Assembly (NCBI GenBank): GCA_007115705.1
Contig: QXEO01000464.1
Span: 10,942,170-11,006,169, forward strand
Length of the DNA: 64,000 bases
From: Dactylis glomerata
Lineage: Eukaryota; Streptophyta; Magnoliopsida; Poales; Poaceae
Reading direction: 5' to 3'
Part shown: piece by piece, positions 54,471 to 64,000 of the stretch
How the letters are laid out: every line of letters begins with the position of its first letter
How positions within the stretch are numbered: position 1 is the first letter of the stretch
Made by a program: the position numbers and the translations under genes
Notes under the pieces: generated by a model
Databases searched by the model: none
The model's input: the letters and a program-made list of their open reading frames with translations, nothing else
What the model was told of the DNA's origin: nothing

Positions 54471-57252
54471 ATGGCTCCCAAAGCATCCCGGCCCAAGGGG
54501 AAGGGCACGGCCTCGAACAAGGATGTCGCTCCACCCGCCTTGCCAAAGGGATCCTGGGAAGGCTCTTGGGTGAGGGAGAAACAGATCGAGCTGCTATGCC
54601 GAGGTCGAGTGCTCCCGCCCGCGGATCTCGTGGGCTGCCGTCCTGCCGGCGACGAGCGAGTCCCCACTCCTGGGCCGAGGGAGACAGTGGTCTTCTTTGA
54701 CCATTTCCCCCAGGGCTTTGCGCTTCCCGTCAGCAGCTTCCTGCGCCGATTCCTGGATCACTTTCGCCTACAGCCGCACCACATCGGGGCGAATGCGATG
54801 ATGATGCTGGCCGCGTTTGCGACCCTTTGCGAGGTATACTTGGGTATCTGGCCCAACGTTGAGCTGTTCCGCCGGCTGATTTACTTCAAGACCCAGACGG
54901 CGGAGACGGTCCCGGTGATATGTGGTACTGCCTCTTTCTACGCGCGCAAGACCGCGGACTTCCCGGGCATAAAGAGGAATGAGTCTTGCAAGAAGTGGCA
55001 GCGCTCCTTCTATGTGAAGAATCTAAAGGCGGGCGCAGACCACATCAATCTGCCGCCCTTTGACGCGAACGGGCCTGAGCGGGACAGCTAGAGTGCTCCT
55101 CTTCCTCGTCCTGCGCCGGAGATGGAGAAGATTCTCTAGCGGATCTCCACTCTGCAGACGGAGGGCGGCCTATAGCCACCCGACCTCCTGCTCGCCTTTC
55201 TGGTTGCCCGCGTGTCGCCCCTCCAGCGCTGCTCGCACAAGATGTGCTTCCTGGGATCAGCCAGGGATCCTACCCGTCATTCCTCTAGGACACTGTCAGC
55301 GTTGGAGGTGGCACGGAAGGCGAACCGCATTGCTGATGTCAAGCTTCAGGCCTCGTGGACGTGGGGTCTGGAACCTCATGACTGAGACAACCCAATTGCT
55401 GAGGTGAGCTTGCCGGGTTTGGCCTCTGTCTCTCCCCCTTGCGATTCTGATCATCTGACCTTGGTTTATTTGGCCCGGGCAGAGCTTGTTTGCTCTGCAG
55501 ACCGCGGAGAATTTGGCCCAGCGCCGAGCCGGCTTTGCCGCTGACAGAACGGAGTCGGACGACGAGGTCACTTGGGACGAGGCTGAGGAGGAGGAGGACG
55601 CTGGCTCCCAGGCCACCGTCGAGAGCTCAAGCGCCACTCATGGCGACGAAGGAAGCGAAGAGATCGTAGACTCGGGCGAGCCCCTCAGCCACTCCAGTAA
55701 GTTTCCATGTCCCTCCTTCTTAAGAGACTGGTCCGAAGATGATGATGACACAGGATCGGTTGCCACCCTCGGGGGCGCAGCCCTTCATGTAGCCGCCGCT
55801 GCCACCGCCGAAGCTCAAGTTCCCCCGATCGTGGATTTGCCAGAGTCTCCGGAGCAACATCCTGTTGCTTCAGAGCCAGCAGACCATGAAGAGGCTGGGG
55901 GTAGGCCGGCTGGCGCCAAGAGAAGGGCTCAACCGGCTCCGAACGAGCCGGCCGAGAAGCGTAGGAAACCGGAGCCGGCTATGAAGGACCCGCCCCGTCC
56001 GAAGATGAAGAAAGTGACTAAACGGCGAGCTATCGCGTAGCCGGGTAAGCTTCCCGCCTCAGTGCTTCTTATCATTATTGGCTGCCGTGGCTCTGATTGA
56101 CTCAATTGTGGGACGCTTTCTTTGTAGGTCTCCCCTCTCCATTGATCTGTTCACACAACCTCCCCCTGCTCCCGCTTCCGGGGAAACCATGATCTCGGCT
56201 CCTGACCTCTCATGTAACAAGAGGGCGCGCAGGGAGGATACTGGCAGCGACTTGGGTCGCGTTGAAGAAGACCGCCACTCCCCACGGTTGGAGCCTGCGG
56301 CGAGCGAAGCTAGGGCAGAGGAGCCTGCCCGCCCGGAGGCGCCCACGGATGCTATTTCCAGCCCGGCTGCCGCAACTGAGGCTGACCCTATGCTAGTCGG
56401 GGAAGTCACCCCGGTGGGGGCTGCTACGCCTCCTCCTCCCACGGCCGAAGATGCCATGGCGGGGAATGACGCCACTGCCCACGCGTCCTCTGACCCGCCC
56501 AGCCAAGAAGGTACGCGCGAGGCCGCGGCGGAAACAACGGAAGAGACCCCGGTGCGCGCAGGGTCATTGGAGTCCCCGGAGCCGGCTCCCGGACCCCTTC
56601 CAGCCCCAGGCTCGCGCCGAGCGTGCAGGCTGCGGTGCCTGCATTTGGGACAGGGGCTGGCGTGACCACTGGTCCCCTTCTCTTCGGGCTGGCCTCCAAT
56701 TCTGGTGAAGCTTCCCAAGGACCCCTCACCACTCGGGTGGCGAGGAGTGAACGCGGTGAAACCTCTCCAGCTCCTGAGGTTGCGACCAAGGATGCCTCAA
56801 GGGGAAAGGCTCCTGCTACTGCGGCTGGGTCCGGCGTTGGGAGTCTGAGCTCTGCCAGCCAGCTTCAGCAAGAATGGGCGGACACCGCCTCGAGCGTCGA
56901 TGCTGGAGAAAAACTCAAGGTCCAGGGTAGCAAACCGACCCTGGCAGAGCTAAACAAACAGTTCTCTATCATCAAGGAGTCGCTACAGAACGTCGGCCTC
57001 CAGTTCCTCGACGCTATACAGACGACCAATGTAAGTACCGCACCCTTAGCCTCTGATTTCTTCTGCTGGTTGAGAGGCGAGGCTCGCAGATCTATGGCCC
57101 ATTTCACCATGCACCCTAGCCCCTGAGTTTCGAGGTAGCTGTAGAGGCAGCTGGTTTGAAAATGAATTTCGCTAAGAATCGTTACCTTTCTGTCTTCCAC
57201 AGGATCTGAACGCGCTTCGAGCCAATGTCTTCTAGAAGCTGCTGGCGAAGTA
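54471..57252 (+). pseudogene. Transposase_28 ('putative gypsy type transposon') gene, spliced and decayed
   Basis: Exon 1 from ATG 54471: an N-terminal basic region, then the domain (FFDHFPQGFALPVSSFLRRF, VYLGIWPNVELFRRLIYFK, FYARKTADFPG), ending in TAG 55089-55091 with three further stops before a donor at about 55407. Exon 2 is 55483-56044 (acidic, proline/alanine-rich, TAG just before the donor). Exon 3 is 56128-57030, with a frameshift near 56640 and a coiled-coil-like end. Exon 4 starts at 57203 (DLNALRANVF) and is cut at 57252 by an LTR. GT/AG sites are good at all three introns. This domain family is tied to gypsy-like grass elements; the usual C-terminal coiled coil is missing. It is inactive. 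Confidence 0.65.
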
Positions 57253-58687
57253 TGATACGTCTCCGACGTATCCATAATTTTTGATGCTCCATGCTTGTTT
57301 TACACCATTTGCCTTGTGTTTCATTACACTTCGTGGCATTTTTTATGCGATTTCCGGAACTAACCTATTGACAAGATGCCACAGTGCCAGTTCCCTGTTT
57401 TCTGCTGTTTTTGTGTTTCAGAAAAGCTACACAGGAAATATTCTCAGAATTGGACGAAACAAGTTCCAAAAGTCTTATTTTTCCCGGAAGCTTCCCAAAG
57501 ACCGAAAGAGAGCCAGAGGGGGGCCAGAGGCCGCCCTCACACATAGGTGGCACGGCCCAGGTCCTGGCCGCGCCACCCTGGTGTGAGGAGCCCCTGGCTG
57601 CCCTCTGACGATGCCCCTTCGCCTATAAGAAGCCTCGGGACGGAAAACCCTAGGGGAGTCGGCGAAATTTCTAGAACAGTTCCGCAGCGCCGCCGCCGTC
57701 GAAGCCAAATTTCGGGGGACAGAGGTCTCTGTTCCGGCACCCTGCCGGGACGGGGAAGTGCCCCCAGAGCCATCTCCATCGGTCTCCATCGCCATCTCCG
57801 CCATCTCCATCGACCTCACCGCCATCTCCATCAACCTTGCTGTCTCCTATGATGAGGAGGGAGTAGTTCTCCCCCGGGGCTGAGGGCTCTACCGGTAGCT
57901 ATGTGGTTCACCTCTCTCTCCCATGATGTGATCTTTATGTGAACGTGAGCTTTGTATCTAGTTGAATTGGTAGATGTTATTATTCAGATATTATGCTACT
58001 CCTATGCTTTATTATTATACTCTCCGGAGATACCTCATATCATGGTGTAAAGGTGACTAGTGTGTGCATCATGTGTATCTTTTTGGTTAATGTCTCTATG
58101 AAATGTTGGTGTTTGTTGGAACCATCTAGTGCGTTCACGGTGATAGTGTGGGACAATCTAGTTTGGGTACATACGGACTTTAAGGAGTGCTTCGTAGCCC
58201 TACGCATGATTAGTGTATGTTTTCCATTGGAGAATTGTTTTGAGTTGCATATTGATGATAGTATCTATTGGTTCAATTATGTTACATTTGTTGGGAGTGT
58301 GTCCACTAGTGAAAGTATGATCCCTAGGCCTTGTTTCCAAGCATTGCACACCGTTTACTTCCTGTTTTGTTACATGTTTGCTCGCAACGATATTTATTTC
58401 AGATCATGTTTACTACTCATAATTATCACTACTACTTGTATTTCACTATCTCTTCGCCGAACAAGTGCACCTATACATCTGACAAGTGTATTGGGTGTGT
58501 TGGGGATACAAGAGACTTTCTGTATCGTAATTGCAGGGTTGTTTGAGAGGGATAGCTTTGACCTCTTCCTCCCTGAGTTCGATAAACCTTGGGTGATCCA
58601 CTTAAGGGAAACTTGCTGCTGCTCTACAAACCTCTGCACTTGGAGGCCCAACACTGTCTACAAGAACAGACGCGTGCGTAGACATCA
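57253..58687 (+). repeat. 5' LTR of gag-only copy 2
   Basis: 1,435 bp, starting TGATACGTCTCCGACG and ending TAGACATCA. The TATA position reads CTATAAGAAG near 57623, weaker than TATATAAAG in copy 1. Confidence 0.9.
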
Positions 58688-58871
58688 AGCTCTTTTCTGG
58701 CGCCGTTGCCGGGGAGGTAAGGTAAAAGGTACTCACATTCTTTGGTTACTAAGTCTTTTAGTTGCTGGTGAGTGCTCGGAGTTATTTCCTTTAGATTCTG
58801 CAATTACATCTTTTTGTTTCTTGTTTTTATTTTCACTAGTTAGGCTTAATGGAAAACAAAGAGTTCTTTAG
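57993..58871 (+). other. Long open frame in the LTR leader, overlapping the gag start
   Basis: 292 codons, ATG to stop, running from the R/U5 part of the LTR through the primer site and ending 23 bases inside gag in another frame. It is rich in C, F, I and L. The same frame is open in the LTRs at 13259-13978 and 47086-47943. No domain is recognised. It may be chance from a low stop density, so I do not call it a gene. Confidence 0.25.
58698..58714 (+). other. Primer binding site, gag-only copy 2
   Basis: TGGCGCCGTTGCCGGGG, 10 bases after the LTR end. Copy 3 has the same word near 47791. Confidence 0.6.
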
Positions 58872-61371
58872 TCTTTTTCCTGATTTTAGATTTGAAGAGA
58901 AAATTGAAAAACCTTTGGAGCTTATTTCACATAGCAATGTTATTAGTACGAATGCTTTGAATACCGTTAATGCTAATGCTATAGAAAAGTCTAAGCTTGG
59001 GGAAGCTGGTTTTGTTAAGTATGATATTTTTAGTCCCCCAGCTTTAGTGGAGAAAGTTTGCTCTGATGATATTTTATCTCCCATATGTGATGTTTCTAGT
59101 GATGCCTGTGCTCCTCATCCTTTTAAAATACCTACGAAGATTGTTGAATGTGTTAAGAATAACTGCTATTTAGGAGATGGAACTGTCCATCCTGGTGATC
59201 ATTTGCTCTTTATACATGAATTATGCGAGTTGTTCCAGTGTGCAGGTATTTCGATGAACCAAGTTAAGAAGAAGCTATTTTCTTTATCACTGAAAGGCAG
59301 AGCTGAGGAATGGTATCGGCTGCTTAAGGATGGTCCATCTATTGGCTGGGAGGAAATTGTACCTCTGTTTTATTCTAAATTCTATCCTCCAAGTGAGATT
59401 CATAAAGATCGTAATCAGATATACAAATTTTGGCCTCATGATGGAGAAAGCATTGCCCAAGCGTGGGGAAGATTGAAGTCACTAATGCTCAAATGTCATA
59501 TTCATGATCTTCCCCGTAATATTGTTATTAATAATTTTTATGCAAGGCTTTCAGGATATTACAAGGACTATCTAGATGCATGCTTTGATGGGTCTTTCAC
59601 AAGAAAGGATGCTGACACCAAGTGGGATCTGCTTGAAACAATTCAAAACAATATTGAAGGTTGGGATAGCGACAAAGGTAAAGGATTAGGTATGAATTAT
59701 GAGTTTGATTGCATTAAGTCTTTCGCTGAAACTGCTGATTTTCAGGAGCTTAGTGCTAAATATGGCCTTGATCCTCAAATTATGGTTGATTGCTTTAAAA
59801 CCTTTGCTTCCCATATGAATGTTCCTAAAGGAAATGGGGACATCTATCATGAACCTTTTAAGGATACTTGCATAGAAAGTGATATTGTTATTGATGATTG
59901 CAATAAACATGCTCAAACTTCTAAAAGTACTATTTCTTATAAGCATGTTAATTTTTGTGGAATACATAGACCTTGTGAACAGAGTTACAACAAGGAAGAT
60001 TATTGCATCACCCACGCAAATGAAGAAACCAGTATGTGGCTCAAGGATCTAGATGTGCTTGGTGAAAGGGTTTGTGAGCTTTATCCTTTTCTTTGTGAAT
60101 TTTGCGGTGAAAAAGGTCACTTTAATTTTCAAAGCCCAATTAATCGAACGAGTACCGCAGATTTGTATTGTGATGATAAGATTGCTCTCAATCAGCATGA
60201 TGAGCTTACTTTGTTTTTTAATTGTGAAGAGATATCTAGAAAGATTTCTTTGGTTGATATGAGAGATGTTGATATTAATAGCACCCTTCGTGGTTGTCGT
60301 CTCTATTGTGCTAAAGATTGCCTCACAAATACTTACTTACAAGATCTTATAAAACATGATGTTTTGCCAAGCTATGAAAGGACTAATAGATGTTTCGATA
60401 TTATTAATAGAGAGGAGAAACCCTCCAAAGTTTCTTCTATTGTTTCTGTCAGCAAACCAGATTATGTGGAGAAGATGCCTTTCCCTCCTAGAGAATATGT
60501 GGAGAAGATGCCCTTCAAGTCTCTCCCTCCTAAAGGAGAGAGTAAGAAGAGTATGAAGAAGAAGAAGAAGAGGAGTAAGAGGCAAGAGGACACGGTATCT
60601 TCCCCTAAGTGTTATGATCCTGCTATAGATTATGATAATTCTGATTGGGATGATGTTCCTATGCCTGTTACCTATGTTAGTGATCATGATTGGGAAAATC
60701 ACTCTACTTTTGATATTGAAAATCTTTTTGGTACCAATTCTAAGGTTAATAATTGTTGTACCATTAGTGCTATCCATATTCCTTCTTATGATGATATGTT
60801 TGATGAATATGCTTTGCGACATAGTAGTTCTCTAGCTTGTGATGATACTAAACCTCTAGTTTATGATGGTTATGATGATGGGTATAATATTTTCAGTTCA
60901 CCTACTTTTGAGGAGAAAATTAGTTATGATTACAATATGACTCCTGTTTTTGATGATTATGGTGATGAGAATAATTATTCTGTTGAATCTGCTCCTACTA
61001 CAATTGTTCATGTGGGGAGTATTAATTTTTTTATGCATGTGGCTCATGATAGGGAAGCTTTATTTGATAGTTATATTGTTAATTCTATTCATGATGCTAC
61101 TGAAAGTTATTATGAGAGAGGGAAACATGGTTTGATGGATCTCAAAAATATTGAGTTTCCCCTCTTTATGTTGCAATTCTTGAAGTTGTACTTGTTTTGC
61201 CTTCCTATGCTTTTTGCTTTGCGCTTTCATGACTTGTCCCTTTACAAGACTATTTTTCATAGAAAGTGGTTTAGATTTAAATGTTTTTCATATTTGCTTT
61301 TTGATGCTCTCTTTTGCTTTAAGTTCCTATATGGCGCCTTTGCCTCAAGCTCTTATATAGTGCCTACATGA
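58849..61371 (+). CDS. Intact gag-like protein of a non-autonomous LTR retrotransposon (840 aa)
   Basis: ATG 58849, aligned with the start in copies 1 and 3. Residues about 104-275 hold the Gag core (RAEEWYRLLK..., IVPLFYSKFYPPSE, FNNFY-like NNFYARLSGYYKDYL). A zinc knuckle stands near 415-429 (CEFCGEKGHFNFQS): the fourth ligand is Ser here but Cys in copy 1. A duplicated YVEKMPF and a strongly basic KKSMKKKKKRSKR follow near 540-580. An acidic tyrosine-rich part comes next (about 590-745). The last 75 residues are hydrophobic (FPLFMLQFLKLYLFCLPMLF, then CFSYLLFDALF), possibly membrane-seeking. No protease, RT or integrase follows. It presumably packages its own RNA and uses enzymes made by a partner element. 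Confidence 0.85.
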   Translation: MENKEFFSLFPDFRFEEKIEKPLELISHSNVISTNALNTVNANAIEKSKLGEAGFVKYDIFSPPALVEKVCSDDILSPICDVSSDACAPHPFKIPTKIVECVKNNCYLGDGTVHPGDHLLFIHELCELFQCAGISMNQVKKKLFSLSLKGRAEEWYRLLKDGPSIGWEEIVPLFYSKFYPPSEIHKDRNQIYKFWPHDGESIAQAWGRLKSLMLKCHIHDLPRNIVINNFYARLSGYYKDYLDACFDGSFTRKDADTKWDLLETIQNNIEGWDSDKGKGLGMNYEFDCIKSFAETADFQELSAKYGLDPQIMVDCFKTFASHMNVPKGNGDIYHEPFKDTCIESDIVIDDCNKHAQTSKSTISYKHVNFCGIHRPCEQSYNKEDYCITHANEETSMWLKDLDVLGERVCELYPFLCEFCGEKGHFNFQSPINRTSTADLYCDDKIALNQHDELTLFFNCEEISRKISLVDMRDVDINSTLRGCRLYCAKDCLTNTYLQDLIKHDVLPSYERTNRCFDIINREEKPSKVSSIVSVSKPDYVEKMPFPPREYVEKMPFKSLPPKGESKKSMKKKKKRSKRQEDTVSSPKCYDPAIDYDNSDWDDVPMPVTYVSDHDWENHSTFDIENLFGTNSKVNNCCTISAIHIPSYDDMFDEYALRHSSSLACDDTKPLVYDGYDDGYNIFSSPTFEEKISYDYNMTPVFDDYGDENNYSVESAPTTIVHVGSINFFMHVAHDREALFDSYIVNSIHDATESYYERGKHGLMDLKNIEFPLFMLQFLKLYLFCLPMLFALRFHDLSLYKTIFHRKWFRFKCFSYLLFDALFCFKFLYGAFASSSYIVPT

Positions 61372-63967
61372 GCATCTTTGCAAATTACTGCGCCTAGCTC
61401 AAAGGCGTTAAAGAAAAGCACTCTTGGGAGATAACCCAATGTTTTATTTTCAGTACTTTTTCTTTTATTTGAGTCTTGGAAGTCATTACTACTGTAATGA
61501 CCGCTCCTTATCTTGTTTATTTTGTTTTTGTGCCAAGAGGAGCCTCTAATTTGAGTGAGGTAAAGATTTGGGGATGTTGCTGTCCTGAAACTGTTTTAGG
61601 TGCTGCACCGTAAAAATTCGTATAACTTCTCTGTATATCTTTTGGACCTGCGATTTCTTGAGCATATGCCCCAGGTTATATCCAAACTTTCGTTAGTTGA
61701 ACACTTTTTGATTTGAGCAACAGAAAACCCCTCAAAAATTCGTCCTTTGTCAGCTGTTCTGTTTTGACAGATTTCTGCCAATATTTGTGTTTGCCGCTTT
61801 ATCGCTTTCTTTTGAGTTCTTTTGATCACGGAACTTTTGGGGAAGTTGATACAGTAGTATATTCTTAATATGTGGTGGTTTTAGGTTGAAACCTGAAGCA
61901 AAAAGGGTTGATTCTATGTTATGCTTACACTAATGTTGCTAATAGATTTGTGTTTAGTTTTGTATGAAGGAAGTTTTCAAGTGTAGGGATTGGACAATGA
62001 TGAGATGAGTTGAAGAATGGACAAAAGCTCAAGCTTGGGGATGCCCATGCATCACCCCCAAGAAATATCCAAGAGGTACAAGCGTCAAAGCTTGGGGATG
62101 CCCCCGAGGCACCCCTTCTTCATCGGCAAAAATCAGGTCACCTTTCAAGACACTATATTTTTATTGCTTCATGCACTATGCGTTTTTCTTGGAGCGTCAG
62201 TTGTTTTAGTTTTCAGTATTAGTTTATTTTAGTTTGCTGCAATAAATGGTTAGATCACATCATGTCTCTTTTGGAGGAGATGAACTCGCTTTTCATTTAC
62301 CAAGAATACTCTAGTTTTCACTCTTATCGTTCAATGAGTGTTCTCTTTTTCTGCTATTGCGTTTAGCTTGCATTTTTCGCCTTGATTTTTTGTTCAGATC
62401 TTGTTTTATCTTTGCATCAAGGTGTATTTGAACCTCTGGTATATGTTGGTTTTCCTCAAAAGAGTTTCCTCAAAAAGGTTTTAATGGTGTAGGAAAAGAG
62501 AAAAAGTTTCATGCAAAAAGGTGGTACAAAAAGGAGCTTGTTTAGACTGCGGCCTAGGCTTTTGCATGTCGTGCTTGATGTCTTTTTGATAGTATGCTTA
62601 GTGGTTTTGCTGTAGCATGACTTGTCTCAAATAACTGAGATTGCTTAATGAGCCTTTGAAAAAAATCATGCGATGTTTTTATTGTATGGAAGCATTATTT
62701 TGGTTTTCTCCTTGATGCTTTATTTGGGTTGACTTGGCGCATGCTCACACATGTTAGACTCTTACAAAGTCGCCAATAGCCTCTATGATCATTTAGTTTT
62801 TGACTTTTGATGCCATCTTATGCTTCTTTTAATGTCGCTTTGTCGCTTTGCATGATTATGGCCATTATTGCTCTCTTAGTTGGTCGCTCCCAGTCTTTTG
62901 CTAGCCCTCGCCTTGTACTGAGTATGAGCTCTACTCGTGCATCCAACTCCTAAAAGCCAAAGTTTGCCATTTTGTCCACTATAAATTTCTATGCATGGTA
63001 TTTGCAAGCCATTCCAAGTAAATTTTCATGTGCTACCTTTCAAAAAAACCTTCAAAATACTTCTCATTTTGTGACACTGTTTTCAGCTCATGGGGACGTA
63101 GTGGTCGGATTTGCTATCTTCCATATTGCTTATTCCAAAAAGAAAAAAAAGGAAAAAAGAAAAGAAAAAAAGGCACTCCTCCATGGAATGTGAATCTTGG
63201 TGGGCACCCGATGGAATCGGTTAGCCATGGTTTGTGAAAGGAAAAAAGGTGGGAAGGAGTGCCAAGCTTTATAAAAGAGCAAAAAAAGTGCCAATCTCTC
63301 TCTCTCAAAAACTTGCTTCATTTTTGTATGGAAGATAGTAAGAACCCCATTGCCAGTCGTTGACAAAGACAACCACCTCTCAAAACTCAAGTTTTATCTC
63401 TCTGTTTTACAAATGAAAAGCTCTAGCACATGTTTAATCACTGCTTCCCTCTGCGAAGGGCCTTTCTTTTACTTTTTACGTTGAGTCACCACCTTTTATC
63501 TTTATGCACCATTAAGAGAGCATAGTTGTCATTCTGAGTATAATGTGCATTGTCCCAAAGTTTTCATTGACTGATTCATATTGTTGGTTTCACTTGTTCT
63601 CAAATTATTTGTATCTAGTCGCCCTCTTAAACTTGAAGGTGTCCTATGCATTTATGTTTTGCTCTCTATTAAGGACAAGCTGAAAACCATTTGTATGTTT
63701 TTCCATATGATTTGAACACATGTTTGACTTTCATTGTTTCATTATTCATGATCTTTTGTTTGTGTTCATTTTCATGTTATAACATGGTTGCTAAGTTTCT
63801 ATTGTCAAGATTATATCTTCATGCCCATGTTTTAAGTTCTTATGATCCCAGCTCACAAATGCTTACATATATGATCAAGATTGTGTAGGTGCATGTCACC
63901 TCAAAAATTATTTCTTTTGTTATCACTTACCTACTCGAGGACGAGCAGGAGTTAAGCTTGGGGATGC
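61372..63967 (+). other. Non-coding interior of gag-only copy 2
   Basis: About 2.6 kb colinear with 9967-12519. AAGCTTGGGGATGC words occur near 62031, 62088 and directly before the 3' LTR (63954-63967), where the last serves as polypurine tract. The antisense frame is open at 63130-63390 (86 codons). No other gene is seen. Confidence 0.7.
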
Positions 63968-64000
63968 TGATACGTCTCAAACGTATCCATAATTTTTGAT
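63968..64000 (+). repeat. 3' LTR start of gag-only copy 2
   Basis: TGATACGTCTCAAACG and 17 further bases that match the family LTR start, cut by the window end. Confidence 0.85.

Larger units (their letters stand above)
57253..64000 (+). mobile_element. Gag-only LTR retrotransposon, copy 2 (3' LTR cut by window end)
   Basis: 5' LTR 57253-58687, primer site at 58698, an intact gag-like ORF 58849-61371, non-coding interior to 63967, and the first 33 bases of a 3' LTR. It is inserted in exon 4 of the preceding pseudogene. The target duplication cannot be checked because the right flank is outside. Confidence 0.9.

Noticed and set aside
1..64000. tRNA genes, rRNA genes, CRISPR arrays or bacterial operons
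   Set aside because: The only tRNA-related signals are retroelement primer sites; direct repeats are LTRs, TSDs or short tandem units, with no spacer-repeat pattern.

Overview
This is plant nuclear DNA from a large-genome grass, most likely Pooideae (wheat/barley, oat or ryegrass relatives). The reasons are LTR retrotransposons of Triticeae type (a BARE/Angela-like LTR, a Maximus/SIRE-like copia, and a gag-only family beginning TGATACGTCTC that resembles what I remember of Sabrina/WHAM), a Helitron with a grass-type terminus, and MITEs. I see no bacterial, organellar or viral genes and no tRNA, rRNA or CRISPR. The family names come from memory; the boundaries come from the sequence.

Layout. 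1-2216: a short LTR-like repeat and the last exon of a probable host gene. 2217-2793: two MITE-like inverted repeats whose arms interleave. 2963-3624: a poly(A) retroposon in a 16-bp target duplication. 3641-4789: a copia LTR fragment. 4790-19096: a copia element with dead polymerase and integrase motifs; its 5' LTR is split by a complete gag-only element (5814-13953, TSD AGGAG). 19097-24398: a minus-strand LTR of that family carrying a nested solo LTR (19724-21278, TSD CACAC) and a Helitron (21331-24135) that carries an F-box gene. 24399-25819: a retroelement gag-like fragment. 25820-37529: a plus-strand LTR split by a copia solo LTR (26052-36550, TSD TCCCG), itself split by Ty3/gypsy copy A (27428-36247, minus strand, TSD CTTGA). 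37530-48460: another gag-only element whose LTR is split by gypsy copy B (38275-47085, plus strand, TSD ATGCT). 48461-49034: a Mutator-like fragment with a GRF zinc finger. 49035-53127: minus-strand LTR family pieces. 53128-57252: a spliced, decayed Transposase_28-type element. 57253-64000: a gag-only element with an intact 840-codon ORF, cut by the window end.

The most interesting system is in gypsy copies A and B. Besides gag-pol, each carries, antisense between pol and the 3' LTR, an intact gene for a small protein with two AT-hooks followed by a B3-like DNA-binding domain. Each has its own TATA box and poly(A) signal, and a perfect 16-bp palindrome upstream. The two copies face each other as 8.8-kb inverted arms about 2 kb apart. 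They share one in-frame TAG and one frameshift in gag-pol, so both came from a source that already lacked a continuous polyprotein, or that recodes. Copy B has four further stops, all C-to-T at CG or CHG sites.

What works together: only the antisense gene and the gag-only ORF look capable of making a full protein. Everything else is nested debris, and the order of nesting gives a relative time series of insertions.
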